Shown: positions 51,896 to 60,416 of the stretch, in pieces
Layout: each line of letters starts with the position of its first letter
How positions within the stretch are numbered: the stretch's first letter is position 1
From: Oceanobacillus neutriphilus
Lineage (GTDB): Bacteria; Bacillota; Bacilli; Bacillales; Amphibacillaceae
Length of the DNA stretch: 64,000 nucleotides
Assembly (NCBI RefSeq): GCF_014645515.1
Contig: NZ_BMLW01000003.1
Coordinates: 332,689-396,688, forward strand
Reading direction: 5' to 3'
Position numbers and translations under genes: made by a program
Notes under the pieces: generated by a model
What the model was told of the DNA's origin: nothing
Database searches by the model: none
Seen by the model: only the letters and a program-made list of their open reading frames with translations

Positions 51896-53260
51896 ATGAA
51901 GAAGCTGGATAATTTTTTAATAAATAAATGTAAAAATGAAGGAGGCATTCTAGGGCTCCATGTCCGCTCCAGCACAAGTGGAACGAGTTTGTACAATTAT
52001 TTTGCTTCCGCACGTCTTCAGCCGGCCTCCAATTTAAAAATACTGACAGCTGTTGCTGCTTTGAGAAAGCTGGGTCCAGATTATACATTTCAAACTGGCA
52101 TATATTACGATGGAGAAATAGAAAATAAATGCTGCCATGGAAATATATATTTAGTTGGAAAAGGAGATCCAACCTTACAGTTAAAGGATTATATGCAATT
52201 TGCAGCTTCTATAAAGCAACAAGGCATCAGACATATTTTAGGGGATTTTATTCTTGATGACAGCTGGTATGACGATATTCGGTGGTCAGAAGATTTAATA
52301 TGGAAGGATCAGCAATTTGCGTATGGGGCAGAGGTCTCTGCTTTAACGATTGTCCCAGATTCAGATTATGATACGAATGCCATTAAGCTTACGATAGAAC
52401 CGGAGACAAATAATCAACCTCCAACTGTAGATATTTTCCCGCATGCTGAAGGAATTTCGATAACCAATGAAGCAATAACAGTTGAGGAGGCTGATGAAGA
52501 AGAACTGATTGTAAAACGAATTAATGATGAAAATCATTTTTTAATATCCGGGAAAATAGGAATCAAAGAAGGAAAACAAGAAGTATATATGGCTATCAAA
52601 GATATTGATAATTATATTGCAAAAACAATCCGGCATATTTTTAAAAGCACTGGGATTGTTTTGGAAGGTCAAATAAAAAGAGGAAAGATAAAAACAGAGG
52701 CAGAATGTATTTACAGACAGTCGTCCTTGCCATTATCCAGTATTTTAATTCCATTTATGAAGCTGAGCAATAATGGGATAGGTGAGATGCTTACAAAAGA
52801 ATTAGGGCGTATTATGTATGATGACGGTTCATGGGAATCTGGCATAGCGGCAGTAAAAGAAAATTTAGCTCCGTATCGTATAAATCTGGATACTATTCAA
52901 TTAAAGGATGGTTCTGGAATTTCAGCTGCTAACTTTATTCCAGCTGAAGAATTAACACAGTTACTTTTTGAAATACAGGAGGAAAACTGGTTTCCTGTAT
53001 TTTTAAAGAGTTTACCGGTAGCAGGAGAAGAAGATAAAATGGTCGGCGGGACATTAAGGAAGCGGATGAAAGGTTTAGATGTTCAGGCGAAAACAGGTAC
53101 TATTGAAGGAACCAGCACACTTTCAGGTTATTTAACGAACGTAAATGGAGAGCGGCTTATTTTTTCCATTTTATTTAATCATTTATTAGATGAAGATAAA
53201 GGGAAAGAACTGGAGGATGAATTAATCACTGTATTGACTGAAATAGAAAATTGGGTTTAA
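51896..53260 (+). CDS. S13 family D-Ala-D-Ala carboxypeptidase/endopeptidase (PBP4-type) without signal peptide
   Basis: 454 residues. Penicillin-binding motifs in S13 order: SNLK at residues 45-48 (catalytic serine in PASNLKI), SNN in MKLSNNGIGEML, and KTG in QAKTGTIEG near the C terminus. The large inserted domain between SxxK and SxN is typical of DacB/PBP4. Unlike usual family members, the protein begins MKKLDNFLINKCKNEGG with no hydrophobic leader, so export is not evident. ATG 51896 has GAGGTG 6 bases upstream. It is monocistronic; the divergent neighbour is the YjcZ peptide. Confidence 0.88.
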   Translation: MKKLDNFLINKCKNEGGILGLHVRSSTSGTSLYNYFASARLQPASNLKILTAVAALRKLGPDYTFQTGIYYDGEIENKCCHGNIYLVGKGDPTLQLKDYMQFAASIKQQGIRHILGDFILDDSWYDDIRWSEDLIWKDQQFAYGAEVSALTIVPDSDYDTNAIKLTIEPETNNQPPTVDIFPHAEGISITNEAITVEEADEEELIVKRINDENHFLISGKIGIKEGKQEVYMAIKDIDNYIAKTIRHIFKSTGIVLEGQIKRGKIKTEAECIYRQSSLPLSSILIPFMKLSNNGIGEMLTKELGRIMYDDGSWESGIAAVKENLAPYRINLDTIQLKDGSGISAANFIPAEELTQLLFEIQEENWFPVFLKSLPVAGEEDKMVGGTLRKRMKGLDVQAKTGTIEGTSTLSGYLTNVNGERLIFSILFNHLLDEDKGKELEDELITVLTEIENWV

Positions 53261-53503
53261 GGTAAAAGTGTTGATAAATCAGGGATATGGACAAATATAC
53301 TGCTTAGAAATTTGGATATTGTATATAAATTAAGCTTCATTTTATGTTTTTTTCATGGCCTTACCATAGTTTTACCACATTTCCATGCTAAAGTTGTATC
53401 TAAGATAGATTAATGAAATGAAAAAGCTAAAAAATAGTTGTCATTTCAAACATTATCAATTTGATTCTTGTAATGAATATGTCAAATAATAAGGAGAATG
53501 GAT

Positions 53504-53911
53504 ATGACAGTGCATATTTACGGAGTATCTTGCTCATCTACAAGAAAAGCGAGACAGTGGTTTCGCAAACATGGGATTGCATATAAGGAACGTAATATTT
53601 TACACCAACCATTGACTATTGAGGAATTGAAAAATATTTTACAAATGACTGTAGAAGGTACGGATGAAATTCTTTCAACCCGTTCTAAAATTTACAAAGA
53701 ACTAAATTTGAATGTAGAGGAGCTTCCTTTACAAACCTTACTAAAATTAATCCATAAGTATCCGAGACTGCTGAAAAGTCCGATTCTGGTTGATGAAAAA
53801 AGATTCCAGGTCGGTTATCACGAGGAGGATATTCGTCAATTTTTACCTAGGAAAACACGGCAGCTTCAATGGTTACAATGGAAGGTAGATTTAGGATTGA
53901 TAAAAGGTTAA
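53504..53911 (+). CDS. Spx/ArsC family protein with CXXT instead of CXXC
   Basis: 135 residues, closely following Spx: YGVSCSSTRKARQWF, then GTDEILSTRSKIYKEL, DEKRFQVGYHEEDIRQFLPR. Spx binds the RNA polymerase alpha subunit C-terminal domain and redirects transcription under oxidative stress through a Cys10-Cys13 switch. Here Cys10 is kept but position 13 is Thr, so the disulphide switch cannot form. Arg near residue 92 (DEKRFQ) is conserved. ATG 53504 lies 7 bases after AAGGAG. It is a paralogue or regulator variant; the main Spx is probably elsewhere. Confidence 0.85.
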   Translation: MTVHIYGVSCSSTRKARQWFRKHGIAYKERNILHQPLTIEELKNILQMTVEGTDEILSTRSKIYKELNLNVEELPLQTLLKLIHKYPRLLKSPILVDEKRFQVGYHEEDIRQFLPRKTRQLQWLQWKVDLGLIKG

Positions 53912-54018
53912 ATAAACCTTAAATTAACTTTAAATATTGGAACATACTACAGAACAGCGTATGTTTTTAAAATTTGAACAGACTATGAAAAAGAATAGGT
54001 TTTCTTTATAAAGAAAAA

Positions 54019-54054
54019 TACGGGGCAGTCTCAAGTTGAGGCTGCCTCGTTTTT
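54019..54054 (+). terminator. Terminator after the Spx-like gene
   Basis: GGGGCAGTCTCAA and TTGAGGCTGCCTC stem with TTTTT. Confidence 0.8.
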
Positions 54055-54161
54055 GTAACTCATTTATTACAATGTAACACTCTTTGCCAGTGCGGATAAT
54101 GAAAGCATCAGCTTAATTTCCTGGGAGAAGAGCGGGGGCTTTTTGAGTAGAGTTTTGTTTT

Positions 54162-55268
54162 TTATTTTTCCCCGCCATCCTGCAACGCTTGTTCAATATC
54201 TGCTATTATATCCCCTGCATCTTCAATTCCTACAGAGAAACGAAGAAGATCATTACCAATTCCCCGTTTATTTCTCTCTTCTTCCGGCATATCAGCATGT
54301 GTTTGTGTAGTGGGATAGGTAATAAAGCTTTCTACCCCGCCCAAACTTTCGGCAAATACAATTAGATTTAGATTAGCTAAAAATGACCTTACATGATTTG
54401 GATCTGCTAAACAAAAAGAGAGCATACCACCTTTATTAGGATAATAAACCTGGCGGATTGCCGGATGCTTTTGTAAATAATCCGCAATTTGCTTTGCGTT
54501 TTCCTCGTGACGCTGCATACGAAGTGCAAGTGTTTTTAACCCTCTGATAAGAAGCCAGCAGTCTGACGCAGATAATGTTGCGCCGGAAGCGTTATGCATT
54601 TCAAATATTTTTTCAGATAGTGCCGGACTTTTGGTAACCACAATACCTGCCAGTACATCATTATGACCCCCGATATATTTCGTTGCACTATGAACGACAA
54701 TATCTGCGCCAAGCGTAATAGGCTGCTGCAGATAAGGGGTTAAAAATGTATTATCGACAATAAGCAGCAGATCATATTTTTTGGCCAGTTTCGAGTATTT
54801 TTCAATATCTACTTCCTGAAGTAAAGGATTCGTTGGTGTTTCTAAAAAGATCGCTTTCGTATTGTCGGTAATACATTGTTCCGTTTCCGAGATATCCTGA
54901 CACTCATCATAGGTTACAGAAATATTATATGCTTTTTCAAAATGGTCAAAAATTCGATAAGTACCGCCATAAATATCTTTCGTAGCAATAAGATGATCTC
55001 CATGACGAAAAAGAGAGGAAAGGATTAATTGAATAGCAGCCATGCCTGAACTGCAGGCAAAGGCAGCATCCCCTTCTTCTAATTTTGCAAATCCTTCCTC
55101 TAATACAGATCTGGTTGGACTTTTGGTGCGGGAATAATCATAGCCGGTGGAATGTCCGATTCCCTGATGCTGATAGGCTGTTGACATGTAAATAGGAGGA
55201 TTTATTGCTCCTGTCCGCTTATCTGTTTTGTTACCTAGCTGTACTAACGCAGTTTCTATTTTTTTCAT
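54162..55268 (-). CDS. metI: Trans-sulphuration enzyme (cystathionine gamma-synthase/OAH thiolyase type)
   Basis: 368 residues, PLP-dependent fold type I. The PLP lysine is in HSATKYIGGHNDVLAG, the phosphate-binding start in CSSGMAAIQLIL, and the C terminus LRFSVGIEDAGDIIADIEQAL is typical. B. subtilis MetI (YjcI, about 373) makes cystathionine or homocysteine for methionine; the S-box leader upstream supports this. In B. subtilis metC follows; no metC is present here. It is a single gene. Confidence 0.9.
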   Translation of the reverse strand: MKKIETALVQLGNKTDKRTGAINPPIYMSTAYQHQGIGHSTGYDYSRTKSPTRSVLEEGFAKLEEGDAAFACSSGMAAIQLILSSLFRHGDHLIATKDIYGGTYRIFDHFEKAYNISVTYDECQDISETEQCITDNTKAIFLETPTNPLLQEVDIEKYSKLAKKYDLLLIVDNTFLTPYLQQPITLGADIVVHSATKYIGGHNDVLAGIVVTKSPALSEKIFEMHNASGATLSASDCWLLIRGLKTLALRMQRHEENAKQIADYLQKHPAIRQVYYPNKGGMLSFCLADPNHVRSFLANLNLIVFAESLGGVESFITYPTTQTHADMPEEERNKRGIGNDLLRFSVGIEDAGDIIADIEQALQDGGEK

Positions 55269-55289
55269 CTTTCCTTCAGCCTCCTTAAA

Positions 55290-55455
55290 AATAAAAAACC
55301 CTTCTTAATTTTAGGAATAAGAAGGGTATAACATCCGTATCATACGCTTCTTATCTTTAAAGGGATAGACCCTCCTGGAATTAGCACCTTGCTGTTTCAA
55401 GCTGGTTGCTGAGACATCATCGGGCCAGTCCCTCCGTCTCTCTGGATAAGAATTA
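55290..55455 (-). promoter_or_regulatory. SAM-I riboswitch (S-box) with terminator upstream of metI
   Basis: On the minus strand the leader reads CTTATCCAGAGAGACGGAG, then GGACTGGCCC, GATGATGTCTCAGCAACC and AAGGTGCTAATTCC, the S-box core in order. The terminator stem CCCTTCTTATTCC/TTAAGAAGGG with T run is at 55326-55292. High S-adenosylmethionine would stop transcription of metI. Confidence 0.95.
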
Positions 55456-55770
55456 AAATTTTATTCATTTATAATTACGTTTACTGTACAAGAGCCAGGA
55501 AAAAAAATCAAGTTTTATTTTGAATAATGTTTAAAAGCAGACTTCAGTCATAACAGGCGTTTGCTCTATAGGATAGCGAATAACAGGGAAGCAGTATTCA
55601 AAAAAAAGCGAAAAGTATTTGAAAAGGTATCATAGGAAGATTACAATGGTAGTGATAGTATTTTATGAATAATGATTTGTAAATTAGACACGTATGAAAG
55701 ATTGTGAAGGTCTGAAATAAAAAGGGTGAAAATGAATTAGTTGAAAAAAATATATAAAGGAAGAAGATAT
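55456..55770. other. Gap of 315 bp, promoter region only
   Basis: It holds the divergent promoters of the S-box and the acidic protein gene. No further gene or repeat was seen. Confidence 0.4.
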
Positions 55771-56652
55771 ATGCGTAAAAAAAAGCTGTTATGGGTTAAC
55801 ATTTGTATGTTAGCAGGTTGTATCATTATTGTAGGTATAGGGATTTATAATGGAAATCGCTCCACGCAATACCAGATGGAGCTGGATACCAGGGTCGGAG
55901 AAGCTGCAAATGGACAAACTGATGAAAGTGTAGAGCTTTTCACAAATTCCTGGGAAAATAAATTGTTATCAAATAATCAGCAAATTTATCAGACTGTCGA
56001 TTTAAATTATCATGATAGCTCTCAGGATAACGAAGCAGAAGTGCAGGAAAGTACGCAAACTGCTCAAAAAACAGAAATTAATGATAAGAGTGAGGCAAAG
56101 CGGGAAACGGAAGGGAAGAGTAAAACCTATTCAGCTTCCGGAGAAGAGTCGTCTTCACAGATAACAAAACATGAAAGCAATCAAGCACAGACTGAAGAGA
56201 ATGATCAAAATAATAATCATTCAAGTGAAAAATATACTGCCGGCGATGAAAAGAAGAATAAAAATGAAAATTCAGAAGCTGGTCGTTATCAAAGCTCCAA
56301 AGCGTCTGGCAGCAAGCCACAATCTGAAGAAAGTGGGTCATCTTCCGGATCAAATGATTCTGATTCTGAGTCTTCAAAAGAGGACACAGAGGAAACTGGA
56401 AAAGAAAATAAAAATCCGCCAGAGGATAAAGAAAATAATGTAGATAATGGTGGGAAAGAAGAGGAAGGCACAGATGAAAGTGAGCAGGGAAATAGTGATG
56501 ACCCTGACCAGGTTGAAGAGGATAAGGAAGATGGAGATCAGGCTGACGGTGAGGAAAAGGAAGATGATGAGCATGATCAGGAGCCGGAAAAAGATAAGAA
56601 CCCTAAAGATAATGACAATAAGAATGTAGCCACGGCTGCTTATTCTGAGTAA
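55771..56652 (+). CDS. Membrane-anchored, very acidic low-complexity protein, unknown
   Basis: 293 residues from ATG 55771 (AAAGGAAG upstream; a TTG at 55741 is less likely). A basic start and hydrophobic segment (about 6-27) contain CMLAGC, which resembles a lipobox but is followed by more hydrophobic residues, so a membrane anchor is more likely. Residues about 80-285 are a biased Ser, Glu, Asp, Lys and Asn run with few hydrophobics, probably disordered and outside the cell. The function is unknown. The acidity fits salt-adapted surface proteins. Confidence 0.6.
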   Translation: MRKKKLLWVNICMLAGCIIIVGIGIYNGNRSTQYQMELDTRVGEAANGQTDESVELFTNSWENKLLSNNQQIYQTVDLNYHDSSQDNEAEVQESTQTAQKTEINDKSEAKRETEGKSKTYSASGEESSSQITKHESNQAQTEENDQNNNHSSEKYTAGDEKKNKNENSEAGRYQSSKASGSKPQSEESGSSSGSNDSDSESSKEDTEETGKENKNPPEDKENNVDNGGKEEEGTDESEQGNSDDPDQVEEDKEDGDQADGEEKEDDEHDQEPEKDKNPKDNDNKNVATAAYSE

Positions 56653-56860
56653 ATAAATATACCTCTTCTCTTCTTAAAACTTGAATATAATCGAAAACAA
56701 AAAAAGACAAAAAGAGATTTTTTTAAGAAATTACAACGAATATTAGCCTATTTTAACAAAATTTGATATTATATTAATTGCAGTGACTATTTATTATAGG
56801 ATAGTTCGTTATTAAATTACATTTTATTTATGGAAGTATAGAAAGGATGGAAGATGAATT

Positions 56861-58069
56861 ATGAGTAAACCAAAAGTAGTTGTGCTTGGTGCAGGCTATG
56901 CTGGATTAGTTGCAACAAGACGTTTAACTCAACAGCTTTCTGCTGAAGAAGCTGAGATTGTTTTAATTAACAAACATAATTATCATTATGAAAGTACATG
57001 GTTACATGAGGTTGCAGCGGGTACGATCAGCCCGAACCAGGCCCGTTTTATGTTGACAGATGTTGTTAATCCTAAACGTGTACGCTTAATCTATGATACC
57101 GTTACAGAAGTGAAGCGTGAAGACAAACGTGTTGTATTAGAAAATAGTGAAGTTGCTTATGATTATCTTGTGTTTGCGCTTGGATTTGTATCCAATTCAT
57201 TTGGAATTCCGGGTATGGAAGATAACGCTTATGCAATCACAGATATTGATTCAAGCCGTTTAATTGCTGAACATATTGAGTATCAATTTGCGCAGTATTC
57301 TTCAAGCGAGGAAAAGCGTGATGAGCAGCTTACAATTGTTGTTGGCGGCGGTGGTTTTACTGGTATTGAGTTTGTCGGTGAACTTGCGGATAAAGTACCT
57401 GAACTATGCAAAAAATATGATATTGACCGCAGCAAAGCAAGAATTATTAACGTAGAGGCAATGCCATCTATTTTACCTATGTTCGACGAAGACTTGGTTG
57501 CTTACGGAAAGCAATCTTTAGAAAATCGTGGTGTTGAATTCCGTATTGGTACTGCAATCAAAGAATGTACAGAAGATGGATTTGTTGTAGGTGAAGATAA
57601 CGAATTAATTAAAGCTGGTACAATTGTTTGGACGGGTGGAGTAATGGGTAACCCGGTATTGGCTGATTCAGGTTTTGAATTATTTAAAGGAAAAGTAAAT
57701 GTTGGATTAGATCTTCGTCCAGAAGGTGAAGAAAATATCTTTATCCTTGGAGATTGCTCTTGGACAATGGATCCGGAAAGTGGCAGACCATTCCCACCAA
57801 CTGGTCAGTTAGCTGTTCAAGAAGGAGCAAAAGCTGCTGACAACATTGTTGCCCTGATCCGCGATGAAGTTGTTACTGATTTTGTTTACTCTAACAAAGG
57901 TACAGTTGCATCTCTTGGTTTATCTGATGGTATCGGAAACGTACTTGACGGTAAAAAACTGAGTGGTAAAGCAGCGGCAGCAATGAAGAAAGTTGTTGAT
58001 GACCGTTCTCTATTCTTAGTCGGTGGTGCAAAAACGTTACTTAAAAAAGGTAAATTCCGTCCTTTCTAA
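56861..58069 (+). CDS. yumB: Type II NADH dehydrogenase (YumB-like)
   Basis: 402 residues. The N-terminal FAD site VVVLGAGYAGLVATRRL is followed by the second dinucleotide site VVGGGGFTGIEFVGELA (about 165-182) and FILGDCSW with FPPTGQLAVQEG near 310-330. Closer to B. subtilis YumB than to Ndh/YjlD (NKHNYHYESTW, FMLTDVVN). It passes electrons from NADH to menaquinone at the membrane surface without pumping protons. A small membrane peptide gene follows. Confidence 0.9.
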   Translation: MSKPKVVVLGAGYAGLVATRRLTQQLSAEEAEIVLINKHNYHYESTWLHEVAAGTISPNQARFMLTDVVNPKRVRLIYDTVTEVKREDKRVVLENSEVAYDYLVFALGFVSNSFGIPGMEDNAYAITDIDSSRLIAEHIEYQFAQYSSSEEKRDEQLTIVVGGGGFTGIEFVGELADKVPELCKKYDIDRSKARIINVEAMPSILPMFDEDLVAYGKQSLENRGVEFRIGTAIKECTEDGFVVGEDNELIKAGTIVWTGGVMGNPVLADSGFELFKGKVNVGLDLRPEGEENIFILGDCSWTMDPESGRPFPPTGQLAVQEGAKAADNIVALIRDEVVTDFVYSNKGTVASLGLSDGIGNVLDGKKLSGKAAAAMKKVVDDRSLFLVGGAKTLLKKGKFRPF

Positions 58070-58130
58070 ATAATAGGATGACAGGCCTAATCGCTGTATT
58101 CGATAAAATACTCCACAGGAGGTAAGAAAT

Positions 58131-58229
58131 ATGAAGAATTTATTTTGCTATGTTTTACTTGCTTTGACAGCATTGGTAGGTTACCGTGTTGCGAGTGAAT
58201 ATTTAGAAGATAACAGGGACTTTAGATAA
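58131..58229 (+). CDS. 32-residue membrane peptide
   Basis: Begins MKNLFCYVLLALTALVGYRV, then an acidic tail ending NRDFR. A perfect AGGAGG lies 8 bases before ATG 58131, and a strong terminator follows the stop. It is 61 bp after yumB and may be in the same operon; function unknown. Confidence 0.65.
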   Translation: MKNLFCYVLLALTALVGYRVASEYLEDNRDFR

Positions 58230-58240
58230 GTTCGAAAAAA

Positions 58241-58270
58241 TTGCCGGGATAGATTCCCGGCATTTTTTTT
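58241..58270 (+). terminator. Terminator after the yumB region
   Basis: TGCCGGGA and TCCCGGCA stem followed by eight T. Confidence 0.9.
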
Positions 58271-58386
58271 GTGGTTTTTTAGTAAAGATAAGTGTCCTTT
58301 TCCTTAACGAAACAATAATTCCAACTTTATTCACTGTATAGAAATAAAACATCCCAAACATAATAACACTAAAGGGGTGTGTTAAG

Positions 58387-59259
58387 ATGCGAATGATTGT
58401 ACTGCTATTATTTTTATTTCTTATATTTCCTCATATATCTCATGCTTCAGTCATGGAGCTTTATGATGAACAGAATGATTCCTGGCTTATTGATTTAAAG
58501 CCCTATATATTTGAAATGGATGAGGCGTTATTAAATTGGAATGACATTGAGGATTTAACAAAATATATGCAAAAACAGGTCTATCAAAAACCGGAAAATG
58601 CTTATATTGCTAAAAATGGAGAGATTGTAAAGGAAAAACCAGGATTAGCGCTGGATGTAAACCAGTTTCATACACTGATTAATGAATTTTACTATAGCGG
58701 AGCAGATAACCGGCGTTTACATGTACCGAAGCAAAAAATCCCGGCACGAGTCAATGAAGAGCTTTTAAAAGAAATTAAAGAGAAAGAGTTAAATCGTTTT
58801 ACGACAAGGTTCAGAAAAGGAAATATAGAAAGAACGCGTAATATTGAGCTTGCTGCAGACGCAATTAATAATACAGTTATTTTCCCGGGCGAGCATTTTT
58901 CTTTTAATGAAGTTGTCGGGGAAAGAACAAGGGAAAGAGGTTATCTGCCAGCTCCTGTTATTGTAAAAGGGGAGTTTAGTGAAGATATTGGCGGAGGGAT
59001 TTGTCAAGTATCATCGACATTATTCAATGCAGTAGATCTTCAAGGAATTGAAATCACAGAGCGCTATGCACACAGCAGGGAGGTTCCATATGTTCCAAAG
59101 GGAAGAGATGCGACTGTAAGCTGGTGGGGGCCTGATTTTGCGTTCCGGAATAAATTTAATCAACCTGTGCTTATTCAAGCGAGAACTATAGGAGGAGAAA
59201 TGACGGTAGCCATCTATACAAGTAATGATGCCACACTTTTTCAAGCAAAAAAGCCCTGA
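58387..59259 (+). CDS. VanW family secreted protein
   Basis: 290 residues. A signal peptide (to about residue 20, HISHA) precedes the VanW domain (about 140-280): FPGEHFSFNEVVGERTRERG, GGGICQVSSTLFNAV, and HSREVPYVPKGRDATVSWWG. VanW-domain proteins are widespread in spore formers and act at the cell surface; their biochemical role is unclear. It is a single gene with a terminator overlapping its end. Confidence 0.88.
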   Translation: MRMIVLLLFLFLIFPHISHASVMELYDEQNDSWLIDLKPYIFEMDEALLNWNDIEDLTKYMQKQVYQKPENAYIAKNGEIVKEKPGLALDVNQFHTLINEFYYSGADNRRLHVPKQKIPARVNEELLKEIKEKELNRFTTRFRKGNIERTRNIELAADAINNTVIFPGEHFSFNEVVGERTRERGYLPAPVIVKGEFSEDIGGGICQVSSTLFNAVDLQGIEITERYAHSREVPYVPKGRDATVSWWGPDFAFRNKFNQPVLIQARTIGGEMTVAIYTSNDATLFQAKKP

Positions 59260-59290
59260 TTTTACCGTTGAGAATAAAATCAGAGCCTTA
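59245..59290 (-). terminator. Terminator for yceI, overlapping the vanW-type 3' end
   Basis: CTGATTTTA and TAAAATCAG stem; on the minus strand it ends in GGCTTTTTTG. Confidence 0.75.
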
Positions 59291-59318
59291 CTTGTTTATC
59301 AGCTAAAGCTATTTTGTA

Positions 59319-59852
59319 TTATTCAGCTTTCTGCAATTCTAATTCGAAGTTAATTTTTACGTCTTCTCCAACAAGAACGCCACCAGTTTCAAGGGAAGCA
59401 TTCCATGTTAAGCCAAATTCTTTACGGTTAATACTTGTAGAGCCGCTGAATCCTGCAACAATGCCGCCGCCCATTGGGTCTTTACTTTGACCTTCAAATG
59501 TTACTTTAAAAATAGCAGATTTTGTAGTTCCTTTTATTGTTAAATCGCCGGCAACTTCATAGTCATCGCCGGATTTTTTAATATCTTTTGCAGTAAATGT
59601 GATATTTGGATAATTCTCTGCATCAAAGAAGTCTGCAGAACGAAGATGGTTATCACGATCGTTATTACGAGTATTGATGCTTGCTACATCAATTGTTACT
59701 TCAATATCAGCATCTGTTAAATCCTCAGCGTCAGCACTGATTTTTGCATCAAAATTATCGAAAGTACCCTTTGCTTTTGAAATCATCATATGCTTTACAG
59801 AAAAGCCTACTTCACTATGCGCTTTGTCTACTGTCCAATTAATTTTTGCCAT
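59319..59852 (-). CDS. yceI: YceI family lipid-binding protein
   Basis: 177 residues, complete lipocalin-like YceI domain from WTVDKAHSEVGFSVKHMM to the end. It binds isoprenoid or amide-lipid ligands; there is no signal peptide, so it is cytoplasmic, as in other Gram-positives. TAGGAGGA precedes the ATG. The upstream AAGTAAC repeats suggest control by a stress regulator. Confidence 0.92.
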   Translation of the reverse strand: MAKINWTVDKAHSEVGFSVKHMMISKAKGTFDNFDAKISADAEDLTDADIEVTIDVASINTRNNDRDNHLRSADFFDAENYPNITFTAKDIKKSGDDYEVAGDLTIKGTTKSAIFKVTFEGQSKDPMGGGIVAGFSGSTSINRKEFGLTWNASLETGGVLVGEDVKINFELELQKAE

Positions 59853-59871
59853 TATTAAATCCTCCTAAAAA

Positions 59872-59905
59872 ATAGTTACTTACTTTATGTTACTTAGTGT
59901 AAAAT
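59872..59905 (-). promoter_or_regulatory. AAGTAAC direct repeats before yceI
   Basis: On the minus strand AAGTAAC occurs twice (TAAGTAACATAAAGTAAGTAACT), 20-54 bp before the start codon. Such spacing suggests an operator for a DUF24/MarR-type repressor; the regulator is not in this window. Confidence 0.45.
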
Positions 59906-60066
59906 AATAAATTAAGAAAGTCAAGTATCTTTAATTAAAAATATTTTAAATACATATATACTGTACCCAAATGCATACAGGATTAAACTTCTAAAGGTTT
60001 ACGCCGTTTCCAAACACCTGTTTTTTTAATAATAATATATAAGGGTTGTAAAGGAGGGGGCAAAAA

Positions 60067-60291
60067 GTGGACAAAGGTACTATGATTAGTATAATTGCCG
60101 TGATTATCGCTGCAACAAACCAAGTTTTTGTGCTATTAGGTAAGTCACCAATGCTTATCGATAGTACCATTATAGAACAATTATTATCTGCCATATTTAC
60201 AATCATCACTGTTCTCATTGCTTGGATGAGACGGAAGAAAGCATATATGGCGAAGCCGAAAAAGAAAAAGAATAAGAAGAAAAAGAAATAG
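60067..60291 (+). CDS. Orphan phage-type holin (SPP1 holin family)
   Basis: 74 residues: two hydrophobic helices with NQVFVLLGKSPMLID between them and a lysine-rich tail, matching SPP1-type holins. Holins open the membrane for endolysins. The start is GTG 60067, with GGAGGGGG 6 bases before it. No endolysin or other phage gene is adjacent; the next genes are yceI and pepF. It may be a domesticated pore protein. Confidence 0.75.
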   Translation: MDKGTMISIIAVIIAATNQVFVLLGKSPMLIDSTIIEQLLSAIFTIITVLIAWMRRKKAYMAKPKKKKNKKKKK

Positions 60292-60311
60292 TACAAATAT
60301 AAATAGAGATA

Positions 60312-60348
60312 ATGCCTGTAAAAAATATTTTCTTTACAGGCTTTTTTA
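60312..60348 (+). terminator. Terminator after the holin gene
   Basis: GCCTGTAAA and TTTACAGGC stem with a T run. Confidence 0.85.
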
Positions 60349-60416
60349 ATGCTTCCTTTTATAAATTTCGGTATACTAAATATTAGATAATAGAATAAAA
60401 AAAGGGAGAGATGTTA

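Noticed and set aside
56078..56629. Overlapping frames in the acidic protein gene
   Set aside because: Produced by its repetitive codons; the main frame has the ribosome-binding site and the membrane anchor.
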